A DNA stretch of 64,000 nt from Schizophyllum amplum (taxonomy: Eukaryota; Basidiomycota; Agaricomycetes; Agaricales; Schizophyllaceae). Below, piece after piece: positions 10,497-20,436 of this stretch. How positions within the stretch are numbered: the stretch's first letter is position 1; each line of letters starts with the position of its first letter. The translations under genes and the position numbers were made by a program. The stretch lies in the NCBI GenBank assembly GCA_007026445.1, contig VDMD01000012.1, forward strand, positions 186,001 to 250,000, written 5' to 3'. The notes beneath the pieces are model-generated. The model had not been told where the DNA came from, searched no databases, and was given only the letters and a program-made list of their open reading frames with translations.

Positions 10497-11810
10497 ATGG
10501 TCAACGCCGCCATGTTCGCTTTTGAAGATTTAGAAAGTTGCCTCGTCTGCGGGAAGCAGCTCAAGGTCGACGGGTGCGCGCGTCGGCTTCTCCTTTCATG
10601 CCGCCTTACTCATGCCGATAACAGGACCGCGTACTGTAGCGACGAGTGCCAGAGCCTGGATACCGCGTCGCCTTGCATGTCGTCCGCCAGCAGCGCCCTA
10701 TCCTCTCCACACATTGGCTACGCCCCTGCCGGCGACGTGCCAGCGCTTGTTCCGTCCGCCCTGGGCTCCGCGCTATCAACCTTTCGCTCCCGCAACCGCT
10801 ATTCGATGTCGTCGTCTTCCGCCTCCTCCACTGCCTGGTCGGCGGGCGAGGACGAGGACGATGAGGACGACGACACCGGCGTTAGCGAGTACAGCTTCCA
10901 CGACGGCGATGAAGTCGAGACCAAGGCGGGCACACCGGCTACAACCATTCACCACCCGGCCATATCGTATGCACGCCGACCGTCTGGCACGAACACACGC
11001 TCCGTCGTGCCACAATTACACCGCCGTACTTCCTCCCAGTCTTCGTCCGGCCACGTGCGCGGCACACCTCAGAGCGTACCCATCAACTCACGCATGCGCG
11101 GCGGCGCGGACGACGAGGATCTTTACTCGGACTGCGCGTCGTCGCGTGAAGAGTCGGACTATCCCGAGGACGAGCATGAGAGTGCAGTGAAGCTACGCAA
11201 GCAATCGACGATCACAAAAGCGAAGCGTTCCCGCAATCGCGCCAGCCTCCCCGCCTACTTCTCGCTTCTGCAGATGGACGCCTCCTTGTCCATGGGCTCC
11301 CCAAAGAAGCCTGCTCAGCGGCAATCGCCGACAACACCGAGGTTGAGTCTGGCGCAGGCCCCGCCTGGTCTGATGTCCGCACCGCCGACGACCCTCACGC
11401 ACTGCACTCCTCGAGGCCGTCGGAGAGACCCAGACCAGTCACGAAGCAGCGACCGCGACCGGTCAACCCGCTCGACATCGCGTTCTCGTCACGAGACGAT
11501 TGTTGGGCGCTCGCCGCCATTCCGCTCTCGCACCGGCGTCCGAGGCAGCGTCGAGAAAGTGTATGACTGGGCAAACGTCGGTCTCCTGCGTGGCCGTACG
11601 GCGGTCCGCCGCAACAGCTCGCCGCCACCGAAGATGCAGCTGCGACTGGAGGAACGCGTACGCGGTCCATCCGCCGATGACGGCCGTCGTGGCCGTGCAC
11701 GCGTGGAGGATTTGGACGGGATAGGGACGAACGACGCGCACCCGGGGCTCGGATGGGGTAGGACGGGGCTCATGCGTCGCGAACGGTCTCATCACCGGTT
11801 CGCTGTCTAG
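10497..11810 (+). CDS. Ecl1-type zinc-binding lifespan regulator homologue
   Basis: The N-terminus carries the Ecl1-family signature: CLVCGKQL followed by AYCSDECQ, two Cys pairs that bind zinc. In fission yeast, Ecl1-3 extend chronological lifespan and respond to starvation; the role here is inferred from that. The frame is open throughout, but 10574-10624 is very probably a 51-nt intron (GT...AG, divisible by three, no stop). Removing it brings the two Cys pairs to the usual spacing (CGKQLKVDGTAYCSDEC). The remaining 370 or so residues are disordered: Ser-rich, an acidic run (EDEDDEDDD near residue 120), Arg/Ser stretches (RDPDQSRSSDRDRS) and a basic C-terminus, likely nuclear. A TATA box lies 73-78 bases upstream. 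Confidence 0.75.
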   Translation: MVNAAMFAFEDLESCLVCGKQLKVDGCARRLLLSCRLTHADNRTAYCSDECQSLDTASPCMSSASSALSSPHIGYAPAGDVPALVPSALGSALSTFRSRNRYSMSSSSASSTAWSAGEDEDDEDDDTGVSEYSFHDGDEVETKAGTPATTIHHPAISYARRPSGTNTRSVVPQLHRRTSSQSSSGHVRGTPQSVPINSRMRGGADDEDLYSDCASSREESDYPEDEHESAVKLRKQSTITKAKRSRNRASLPAYFSLLQMDASLSMGSPKKPAQRQSPTTPRLSLAQAPPGLMSAPPTTLTHCTPRGRRRDPDQSRSSDRDRSTRSTSRSRHETIVGRSPPFRSRTGVRGSVEKVYDWANVGLLRGRTAVRRNSSPPPKMQLRLEERVRGPSADDGRRGRARVEDLDGIGTNDAHPGLGWGRTGLMRRERSHHRFAV

Positions 11811-14800
11811 GCGTGCGGCGATATCACCACCGCTGGATGGCGCCCTTCCGGGACGCCAGATACGACAAAAGCAATACGACTCCCCGACGATAACGCGCCT
11901 TCAATATTCGCGCACGCCTTCCCTCCTCTTCCTCGCATATTCTCTAGACGGAACATAGTCGCTGCATCAAGAACGCCTACCATACACTATTCTATCACCA
12001 CTCGCATTCCACTCATCATGTTCTCTCGTCGACAAACGGCGCCCTGCTGCTCAACCACTGCTTTTTTATCTGCCACAAAACCGACGTATATATAACATCC
12101 GGCACGCATGGCCGCGCGCACAGCAGGGCGTGCGCGTGGCCCCCCTTTCTACGTACTTATTGCTGTCGTTCTCTGCGCCTTTGCTGGGGCGCCCATTATC
12201 ATCATCCTCATCTTAGTCCAACCACTACAATAAACCTTCATGCGATCCGCGTTATGTTTTCAGTCGCCCTATTGAACGACATACCCCCCGAACACAGTCT
12301 CTTCGTACCTTCGTGTATACTTGGATTTACTTGGGACTTTATCTTTCCGTACTGTATAGGCGAAAGTGAAACGAAACGAAACAGTGAATTGTATACATAT
12401 TGCGGTTCTTGAGAAGACCCTCGCTTGCGCTTGCCTACTTTTGTGCGACGCGTCAGAAAATTGAACTGGGGGTCAGGTCAGGGTCAGGTGATTCTGCGAA
12501 CCCTCGGCAAAATCCGCACCGAGGTCCGATTTAGCCTTCCCATCAGCCTTGTTGACTTTCGACCACCTGAACTTCGAGCATGGTCCTGCGCCACTCTTCT
12601 GCGCGGCGCCTTGTGGCTTTGTCGACGAGAGTCTCCGTACGTCATCCACACCTCTTGCGATTGCGCGCGATGGGGTGCGGCCGTGTGTCTGAGGTCTCGA
12701 GGTCGACGGTCTCCTGGGGCGACGGAATGTCGTCACGAACCCGCGCTGGTGGGCATGTCATACGTAGCGGCACACGTCTCTCATGGCCTCATTCCGGCGT
12801 ACATCCGATGCTTGCGCCTGACAACGGCTAGATATCTGCATCGATCTTGGCGAGCCGGGAAGGTGAACTTCGCAGTCAGTGACCTCATCAGTGCGCGTCT
12901 CAGTCTGCCTCGCGGGTCAATTACTTTTACCTAGCCGCCAGCGGGTCGACTGCGAGCGCGACTGGGACACCGCGAAGGTCGAACCGCCTATGTACGCGGG
13001 AGGGACCTCCGTCGTACGCCCGGCAAAGGGCCGATGGGATGTGTAAGGTGCGCGTTCGAACGCCCGAGAAGACTCGACTGTTCTCTCTCTGCCTTCTGAT
13101 GCGGGTCGCAGGTCCCGGTCAGCGCTCAGCGCGCCTTGCCAAGTGCGCTCAGTAGTCTCTCGCCCAAGCGAGGTATGCTGTCATGATGTGGCATCGTATT
13201 CGCTGGCGCACGGCCCGGTACCCAAGTATGGCGTGTTGACTGGTGCGCATCGTCTGAATTTTCTAGTCATTTGAGGGAACAGGCCTCTTCCGGCGCTTCT
13301 TGAAGCTTGACGGTCGATGCCTGATGCTCTCCTTCATCAGTGACGAGGACCACACGACACTTTGCGTTGGTCCGGGCTTGCAACGTTACGGGGCTAAAAC
13401 GGGTTGACTGGGTGGTTGCTGACGAACCGACACATACGAGCCGCTTTCTTCTTCGCCGTGACCTCCCGCGCGCTCAAGCGCGGGCACACTTTCCTCCTAG
13501 CCCAATCGTGTAGATACGCAACTGATGACCGGGGACGCCTGCTGACCCTCGGGCAGCTTCGATGCACATCGTCTGCATAACGAAATCTGTGACTTGGTGA
13601 GTACCGTCATTCTCGCCGCATTCGAAGCTTGAAGCTTGAAGCATCGAATTTTATGGCGCACTTTATCGATGCTTTCTGCACACTCTGGGAACAGTCTAGA
13701 AATATCTGGACTATCTGTCAGGGTCTCAAGAAGATTTCAACTGCCGAATTATGCACGAGGTCATCCCAGGCAAGAGTCAATTGGTGCCGTCCATCGTGTT
13801 GCAGCCTACTCAAGCGTCTCGTTGCAAGTCATAGGTACGCTGACTCAAATTTCTATAATGTTTGGCGAACTGAATCCACTCGCAGAAAGTCCCGTCCTTG
13901 CCCTCGGAATATGAACATCCCTGCACGTGACCCTGGGAACAACAACTACAGACCGTCGGCTCAGCTGTTCTCTCAAAGTTCTCCCTCCTACCAGCCTTGC
14001 ATCCCTCGAGTTATATTTGGTTAGACCGGATACGAGCCAGGCCTTTAGGATACATGTACATAGTGGCCGTTGAAGAACGTGTCCCTCGGCAAAGCGTCTG
14101 AAGCGGCTGTGTGCGGCAGTCAGGCAGAAGGCTCGTCGGACGTGGATGCACCCCAAGCCACTGCACGCGTCTTGGCGTTATTGGGATAACCCTAGATGGG
14201 GCGTGGGTAGGGCGCGATGAGAACGTGGCTCGTGGCCCCAGCATTGTAATTGAGATGGTGGCGGGCGATAAGTAATCACTGGGAATCAGCACGACGTAGG
14301 GCGTCGAGGGCTGCTGAAGCCATGGCGAGTAACGAAGGTACAATATGTAGAGAAATAAGTACAGAGGAAACATGAAGACGGGTTGCGTGCGAAAACGGGC
14401 ACGCGAGGAGATGCCCATAGGAGCACGCGGGGGGTGGTGGGCAGCGACGAAGGGAAATACGTGACGCGGCGTGCGCCTCTTGTCTTTGTACACTTCAGAT
14501 GCGCCTCGCCCTCTGAGCCAACCGCCACCATTGAGCGCATATCGGACTCTAGCTACAGGCGACTCCGGGCCGCAGATCCCACGTCGCCCCCCGACGCCCT
14601 GGACGCCGCCGCACCCGCACCCGCAGCCGCTCCGACCAGCCTCGTCCCCGCCACACGCCCCCGCGACGCTCTCGACGCACCCACAGACGCCCACGAGCGC
14701 ACACCCACCCCAGGTGCGATCGCACACACGCACCCACACCCCAGCGCTCATCCCGCCCCAGACCAAGAATTCGCTCGCGCTCGCAAGCGTCCGCGCCTCG

Positions 14801-14865
14801 ACCGCTCCCCGCCGCCGCCGCCGCCCGCCCGCGCTCGCATCGATCGCCGCCTGCCGCGCCCCGCC
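11811..14865. other. Mostly intergenic, about 3 kb
   Basis: No intact gene was recognised. The minus strand between about 12473 and 13700 contains clustered coding-like segments (listed separately). A short tandem AGCTTGA-type repeat occurs at about 13624-13645. Upstream of 14866 a plus-strand frame stays open from 14383; it is Pro/Ala-rich and probably 5' untranslated or a weak alternative N-terminus of the GID7 homologue. Confidence 0.4.
12473..13700 (-). pseudogene. Possible decayed or indel-ridden gene
   Basis: On the minus strand several stretches read like a charged, Ser-rich protein but lie in different frames or are broken by stops. Examples are GHGEEESGSYVSVRQQPPS, SFKKRRKRPVPSND, ENSDDAHQSTRHTW and a terminal segment with KFRWSKVNKADGKAKSDL ending at 12473. 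Three of the in-frame breaks are TGA codons that could derive from CGA. No family is recognised and no start can be chosen. GC-rich sequence can mimic coding potential, so this call is weak. Confidence 0.2.
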
Positions 14866-17342
14866 ATGCGCCTGCCTGAGCACGACTCGACTGACAGCCT
14901 ATCTGCCTCGCCCGACAGCGCCGCCACCCTCGGCCCCGCAGGCGTCTCGAACGGCGCCGGCCCGTCGAACGGGCTCAAGAAGGGGCTCGCCACCAACGGT
15001 GCGACTGCGCTGGCGGGCAACGGGGCTGCTGTGGCGAAGCGTGGCAAGCTCGTCGCGCGCGTCGATCTGCAGGGCAAGCCGCTTTACTCGGGCTCATACG
15101 TAGATCGAGAAGAATACATACGGCTGGTCGTACAGAGCCTGCGCGATGCGGGTTACGAGTGCGTCCTGCATTCATCTGACTTATACATCTTCATCTCACC
15201 CATTCGCAGGGAGTCAGCCACCACATTAGAGTCAGAGTCCGGCTACGCCATGGAGACGCCGGACGTGTCGGATTTCAGACAATTCGTGATGGAGGGCTCA
15301 TGGACGAAGGCAGAATCAGTCTTGACTCGTCTAGTTGGCTCAGGCGACGAAGCTGGCCTATGGGTGTGTTACCAAGCAAAAACCATATCCCATCATCACT
15401 CACCTCCGGTCTGCAGGATGCCAGATTCTTGATATGCCAGCAGAAGTATTTGGAGCTTTTGGAAGCCAAGAAGGTCTCGGCAGCCCTGAACGTCCTAAGG
15501 AATGAGATACGGCCGATGGGGCTGGAACCAGAGCGGCTACATCTTCTGTCAAGGTATATCCCTGCGCATTCGCGAATGGTACAATGGATCTTAACGAACG
15601 CAGTTATCTCATGTGCGAACACCCCGATGATCTGCGAGAACGAGCACAATGGGATGGAACATTGGGAACATCAAGACAGCGGTTGTTAGCCGAAATACAC
15701 AGTGCGTCGTTTCTGTATGATTCGTCCTCTTGCTCACACGCGCCGCAGGATTTGTCCCCTCCTCCCTCATGATTCCACCACAGCGCATCGTCTCCTTACT
15801 TGAACAATCACGATCCTGGCAGCAATCACGATGCCTCTACCATAACTCTCCGGCATACTCCCTGGGTTATTCATTATATACTGACCACCAGTGTGACAAG
15901 GACGCCTTTCCGTCGGTGAACACCTTGAAATTGCAAGCGCATTCAGACGAAGTATGGGGTGTGGCATGGAGCCACGACGGGCGGTACCTGGCGAGCGCTA
16001 GCAAGGACCAAACTGCGATCATCTGGATGATAGGGGTGAGCTGCCTGCATCCCTTTGCCTCCTCCGGCGCTGATCACCATCCATTGCCAGCCGCAGTCTG
16101 ATCCAAATTTGAGGGACGTCCGTCCGCACCATATACTGCGCGACCACCCCTTCCCGGTCAGCTGTATAGCGTGGTCACTGGACGATTCTGTTCTTCTCAC
16201 GGGGTCAGAGGCCCAGATACGACTGTGGAACACCAGGGTAGGTGGCCGTTTCACGATGGCCGAAGCCCTCTTCTGAGCTACATTCATCCTAGACTGGCCT
16301 GTGTATACGATTACTTGAGGAGCACTCGGAGACGGTAACGTCGCTGGAGTGGTTGCCAGATGGATCCGGCTTCGTGTCCGGCGGGTTGGACAGGCAGATT
16401 ATTCGATGGGTAAGTGCTGTCACTCCTAGCGCTCGACCATGTTGCTCACCGCCGACTACTGCAGGATGCGGCAGGCGGCAAGATCGATTCATGGGACGAA
16501 GCAGCAGTCCGCGTCACTGATCTTGCCGTGACACCGGACTGCAGGCGGCTGGTCGTCGTCGGCCTAATTGGCGTGCCGCCGTTGGAGCCGTCGCGGGACG
16601 GGCGGACGGTGTCGGGGAGTGGGGGTGGCAATATGACACTGGAAGACCTCGTTGACCAGCACAAGATGATTGTGTATGATCTGATAACGCAGGAGGAAGA
16701 GATGTATGTACTTTCTGCCGTCAATCTATGTTCCTTGCTGAATTATTGCAGGACGCTGTCACTCGAGGGCGACTTATCGAGCGTCAAGATATCCAGCGAC
16801 TGCCAGTTCGCGCTGATCAACCACGCACCGAATGTGTGTTTCTTTCCTCTGTTTGTCCCGTCAGTCTTCGTTGACGTGCCTTGTTTGCAGGAAATTCATC
16901 TATATGATCTGATTTCCGGGCGTTTGACACGCAAGTTCACGGGCCAGCAGCAGGGACACCACATCATCCGGAGCTGCTTTGGTGGCGTGGACGGTAACTT
17001 TGTCGTCAGTGGAAGCGAGGGTTTGTTCCACTTTTATCCGCTACAAAAGATCTTACTTACCACAATGCCTCAGACGGCAAGGTATACCTCTGGCACCGCG
17101 ATACCGGAGCGCTGCTCGAGGTGTTACCCGGGCATGGTCCAGGAAGCGTGAACGCGGTGGCGTGGAATCCAACACGGGAGCGCATGTTTGCGTCGTGCTC
17201 GGATGATTGCATGGTCTACGTGTGGGAGCCGCCCCCGCCGCCACGCATAGAGGAGCTGTCGCAGGAGGATGTGAAGGGCAAGGGGAAGACGAGGCAGCTC
17301 TGGGAGGGAGATGGCGTGGCGTCATCGTCGCGTATACACTGA
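14866..17342 (+). CDS. GID7: GID7/WDR26 homologue: CTLH plus WD40 repeats
   Basis: A subunit of the GID/CTLH E3 ubiquitin ligase, which in yeast degrades gluconeogenic enzymes when glucose returns. After a low-complexity N-terminus come a LisH-like helix ([17 protein letters not shown], continuing [11 protein letters not shown]), a CTLH region ([17 protein letters not shown] and [22 protein letters not shown]), and then WD40 repeats ([74 protein letters not shown]). At least nine short introns fit: 15159-15209, 15364-15416, 15554-15603 and 15702-15748 are clear, and the first has a CTGAC branch site and is divisible by three. The Met at 14866 is preferred because upstream sequence is proline/alanine-biased; the frame stays open to 14383. 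No frameshift is needed. Confidence 0.85.
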
Positions 17343-17813
17343 GCCAATCTGCCTGCCCTCTGGCGCTTGCACCGATGAGCGCTTGAGCGCTACTGACTAT
17401 TCGCATATCAATCGTTTCGGATCCTTCATTGCATCTTTCCCTTCTCCCATTGTGTACCCCCAAGTTATATCTCAGCTTCACCCCGCTACGCACAAGCTCA
17501 AGGCTGCCTACTACCATCTCACTTACTTACATGTCTTTGTTGCGTATCATGAACTCTCTGATAATGACCTGAATGTATGTATTCAACATAAATTGTGCTA
17601 ATAGACAAGTCGACTATGAATTGAGCCAGGGATCCTTGAGCTTGAGCTTGAGTACTTGAAGTTGTACTTGATGTCCCTCTAGGTACAAAGATGGCTCCAT
17701 AAATCAACAATCATGTGACCGTGAGTGTTAACGCGGTCACACGCATGCCGCGTGCACCTTGCTTTCGTCCAGTTTCCTTTACCTCCGCCGTCTGTCTGCT
17801 TGCAATCATCACC
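17343..17813. other. Intergenic with short CTTGAG-type repeat
   Basis: No gene is seen. A degenerate tandem of GCTTGA/TACTTGA units lies at about 17636-17672. The ATG at 17814 has a favourable ACC context; an upstream in-frame Met at 17715 exists but its extension does not resemble the protein. Confidence 0.4.
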
Positions 17814-19402
17814 ATGAAGCCCTTTGATCGCGATATGGAAGACGTCCTGGCCTGCTTAGGAGACGCTCTCAAGGATCCTCGCAGACCGAAACACTGCGCT
17901 CAATTCTACATTGACTCGTTCTTCGCCCTCAACGAAACCGACTACGAGCACGCACTACGGGAGCGACCGCAAAGTGGTGGTGTATTGTGGAGGAACACGT
18001 TACACAGACGGGCTGGAAGGCATAAACACGCCTTCCTGGACATCTGCTGGGCGTTCCTCGCTACTCTGCGCTCCCTTGAAGACATTGACGCTATGATGGC
18101 CGCGATGGAATTATGCCAGTGCCATATGTATCAATGGCCGAGCAGGTGGGAATGGATACACGCGCCACGTAGGGGCAGGTCTGGCTCGTTCTCTGAAGCG
18201 TTGCTGCAAATCGTGTGCTTCGTGACAGAAGTCCTGACATGGGCGCCAGACGATTACTCAAAGTCGCGACGGCGTGCCGACCGCGCAGCGCAACGAGGCT
18301 CCTTCGTGCCGTGGCCGGAACATGCGCGGACTTTGCTGGGTACGGACGCGGACACGACTATCACGGCGCTCTGCCGATGGATGACGGTCTGCCCATCGCA
18401 TGAACACTTCAAGCTCTTGTACGAGCTCGCGCGCATCTGCGGTCGGCCCGCCGTCATCCCCATGTTCCGCTGCGTCCATCTTCCCCGCCTGCTCATGGAC
18501 GAGCTGGAAAAGGGGCTCGCGCTTCTCCCGCGACGCCTCGAAGCCTTGCCGCCCATGTTCGCGACTCTGCGCTGGTTCAGGACTGCCCTGGCGCACCCGG
18601 ACGGGATGTCGACGGCCGCCTTCTACGGCAGCGAGTGCGAACGAGGCTTGCGGCTGGTGGACCGTATGCTTGGCATCTGGCCCTGGGTTAGAAGGGTACC
18701 CGAGTCGCAGCACACTGACGAGGAGAAGGCCAACTGGGTCTTTTTCATGCGGGACGCTGGCTGGGTGCATTCAGCGCTGGGCCTGCCGTACGATGAAGCC
18801 CAGTACCGTCGCGAGGTGCTGGACTGTTCACGGGACGCTCAGAGTCTACGCGCGCAAAGCAACGTGTACCATTGTGTGCACGACGAGATGATGCGACAAT
18901 GCAAGATGGACTACTGTGGCTTCCCACCGTGCATGGCGACATTTACCAGTGAAGGTCGACCGTTCCGCTATTGCGGCGGATGCAAACGCGTGCCATACTG
19001 CTCGGTCGCATGCCAGCGAAAGCATGTAAGTTCTATGTGATCTCTCTACGTCTTCGTCTGACCAATTCTGTCCAGTGGCGTTGGGAGAGAAGTGCCCACA
19101 GGAACTTATGTGACGACTTTCGCTACCTGCGCGATATTCTGGAATATCCTGCTGCGCTCGGCAAGAGAGATATGGAGCAACCTTTTTCGAAAGAGGATGC
19201 AGAAGTTTTGTGTCATGTCAAAAAAGTCGACCTTGCCGCTATACAGAACGTGGCCCCATACTATCAGGAATACAACAAGCGCATACTGAAAGAGATCTAT
19301 GGAGGTGCGCTCATCTTTGACCGGATAACTATGCTGACATGGCTGACACGACGCTCCTTAGGATCAGCAGATGCGACGAGCTATCTCAATAAGCTGGCTT
19401 GA
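17814..19402 (+). CDS. MYND-type zinc finger protein
   Basis: A long first exon (17814-19025) encodes an alpha-helical region without a recognised catalytic domain. The MYND finger follows at the end: CKMDYCGFPPC, FRYCGGCKRVPYCSVACQRKH, then W and HRNLC after an intron at 19026-19075. The Cys/His spacing (CxxC, CxxxC, CxxxHxxxC) completes a zinc-binding MYND module, which mediates protein-protein contacts. Such proteins are abundant in Agaricomycetes and mostly uncharacterised. A second in-frame candidate intron (GTGCGC...TTAG, about 19304-19360, divisible by three) would remove 19 residues near the C-terminus; whether it is spliced cannot be told here. Confidence 0.75.
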
Positions 19403-19760
19403 GAGTACTTATGCTGAATCTGAGCTTAGAAGGTAAGTAGTGGTAGGTCCTCAGCGACCGCGCACGGTGGCATACTTATTTGTCTTGTAAGTACACGCAC
19501 ATTAGGTATGTGGAAAAAGGAAGAAGATTTCATACTATGGTAACAGCATGAGGTTTCTCCAACTTTGACGTCCTGTGGGTGCAAATAGCAGCGCGAAGAG
19601 TTGCATCGAGTTGGACTTAGTGTTGTGTGGCGCATTCGGAAAGACCGTGAAACTGGGTTAGAAGAGGCCGCAGTGCATGCGATGGGGGCCGTCATAATGA
19701 TACAAAGGAATACAGATTGGTCCTCGGGCGGTCGATAAATGACCCGCAAGGAGCAGGGTA
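19403..19760. other. Intergenic between convergent genes
   Basis: No gene is seen. This is the shared 3' region of the MYND-finger gene (+) and cwf18 (-). Confidence 0.5.
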
Positions 19761-20321
19761 TTAGTCCTCGTCGTCCGAGCGTCGGTCTTCCTTATCCTGT
19801 GCCCTCATCGCCCCCACTAGATCGTCTGACTGCCCCTTCTGCGCCGCTAGTCGTTGTCCTGCAAGATAGTGAGACCGAGGCATATAAGGAAATGCAGGAA
19901 GCTCACGTATGAGTGTATGTATTGCTTCTTGCGTCCGCCGCTCGAGGCGCGCAACCTTCTTCTCCATGTCGCGCTTCAAGTCCCAATTCGCTCGCTTCGG
20001 CGCAATGTTGAAGACGTCGAGCTCTTGCGCGCGGCGCTCCTCATCTTCGGCGACAATACGCTCAGCGAGGCCCTCGACCTCTTTCTCGACTGTGTCCTGC
20101 ATGAGGACGTCGGCTTCCGCCTTGGTTGAGTATTTCTTCGCCTGCCGCGACGCGGGGTCGAAGTTGCGGTGCTTCAGCACTCTGAGACGCGTCAGCTAAG
20201 AGCCTTGCAAGACGAAAGGGGGGCATGCGCACGACTCATCAGTGCCAGGGCCATGTTCTTTGCGGTTCTTCAGGGCCTGCAGACGCGCCTTGCGCGCCTC
20301 GGACGCTTCGGCGAGCGACAT
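19761..20321 (-). CDS. cwf18: Pre-mRNA splicing factor cwf18 (CCDC12 family)
   Basis: A small component of the Cdc5/NineTeen complex that joins activated spliceosomes. Three exons fit exactly: 20233-20321, 19907-20181 and 19761-19858, with 51-nt and 48-nt GT-AG introns. The joined protein begins MSLAEASEARKARLQALKNR, continues VLKHRNFDPASRQAKKY, has the family block EKEVEGLAERIVAEDEERR and FNIAPKRANWDLKRDMEKK, then TQEAIHTLIRQRLAAQ, and ends in an acidic tail (RRSDDED). The length of about 155 residues is normal for the family. It is divergent from GUF1 with only 115 bp between the starts, so both may share one promoter region. Confidence 0.88.
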
Positions 20322-20436
20322 GATGGGGGAAGGCAAGGGTGATCGGACCGGGCCGAGTTCCGAGGTTGCTCTGCGTCTTCCCGCATCCTTCGGCGCTTGT
20401 TCTCGTCGTCGTCCAGCTCGATGACAAGCAGGTGTC

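Noticed and set aside
12425..12934. 169-codon plus-strand frame
   Set aside because: No domain, and it overlaps better coding-like segments on the other strand.
14011..14883. 290-codon minus-strand frame
   Set aside because: It is antisense to the GID7 leader, is low in complexity and has no recognisable domain.
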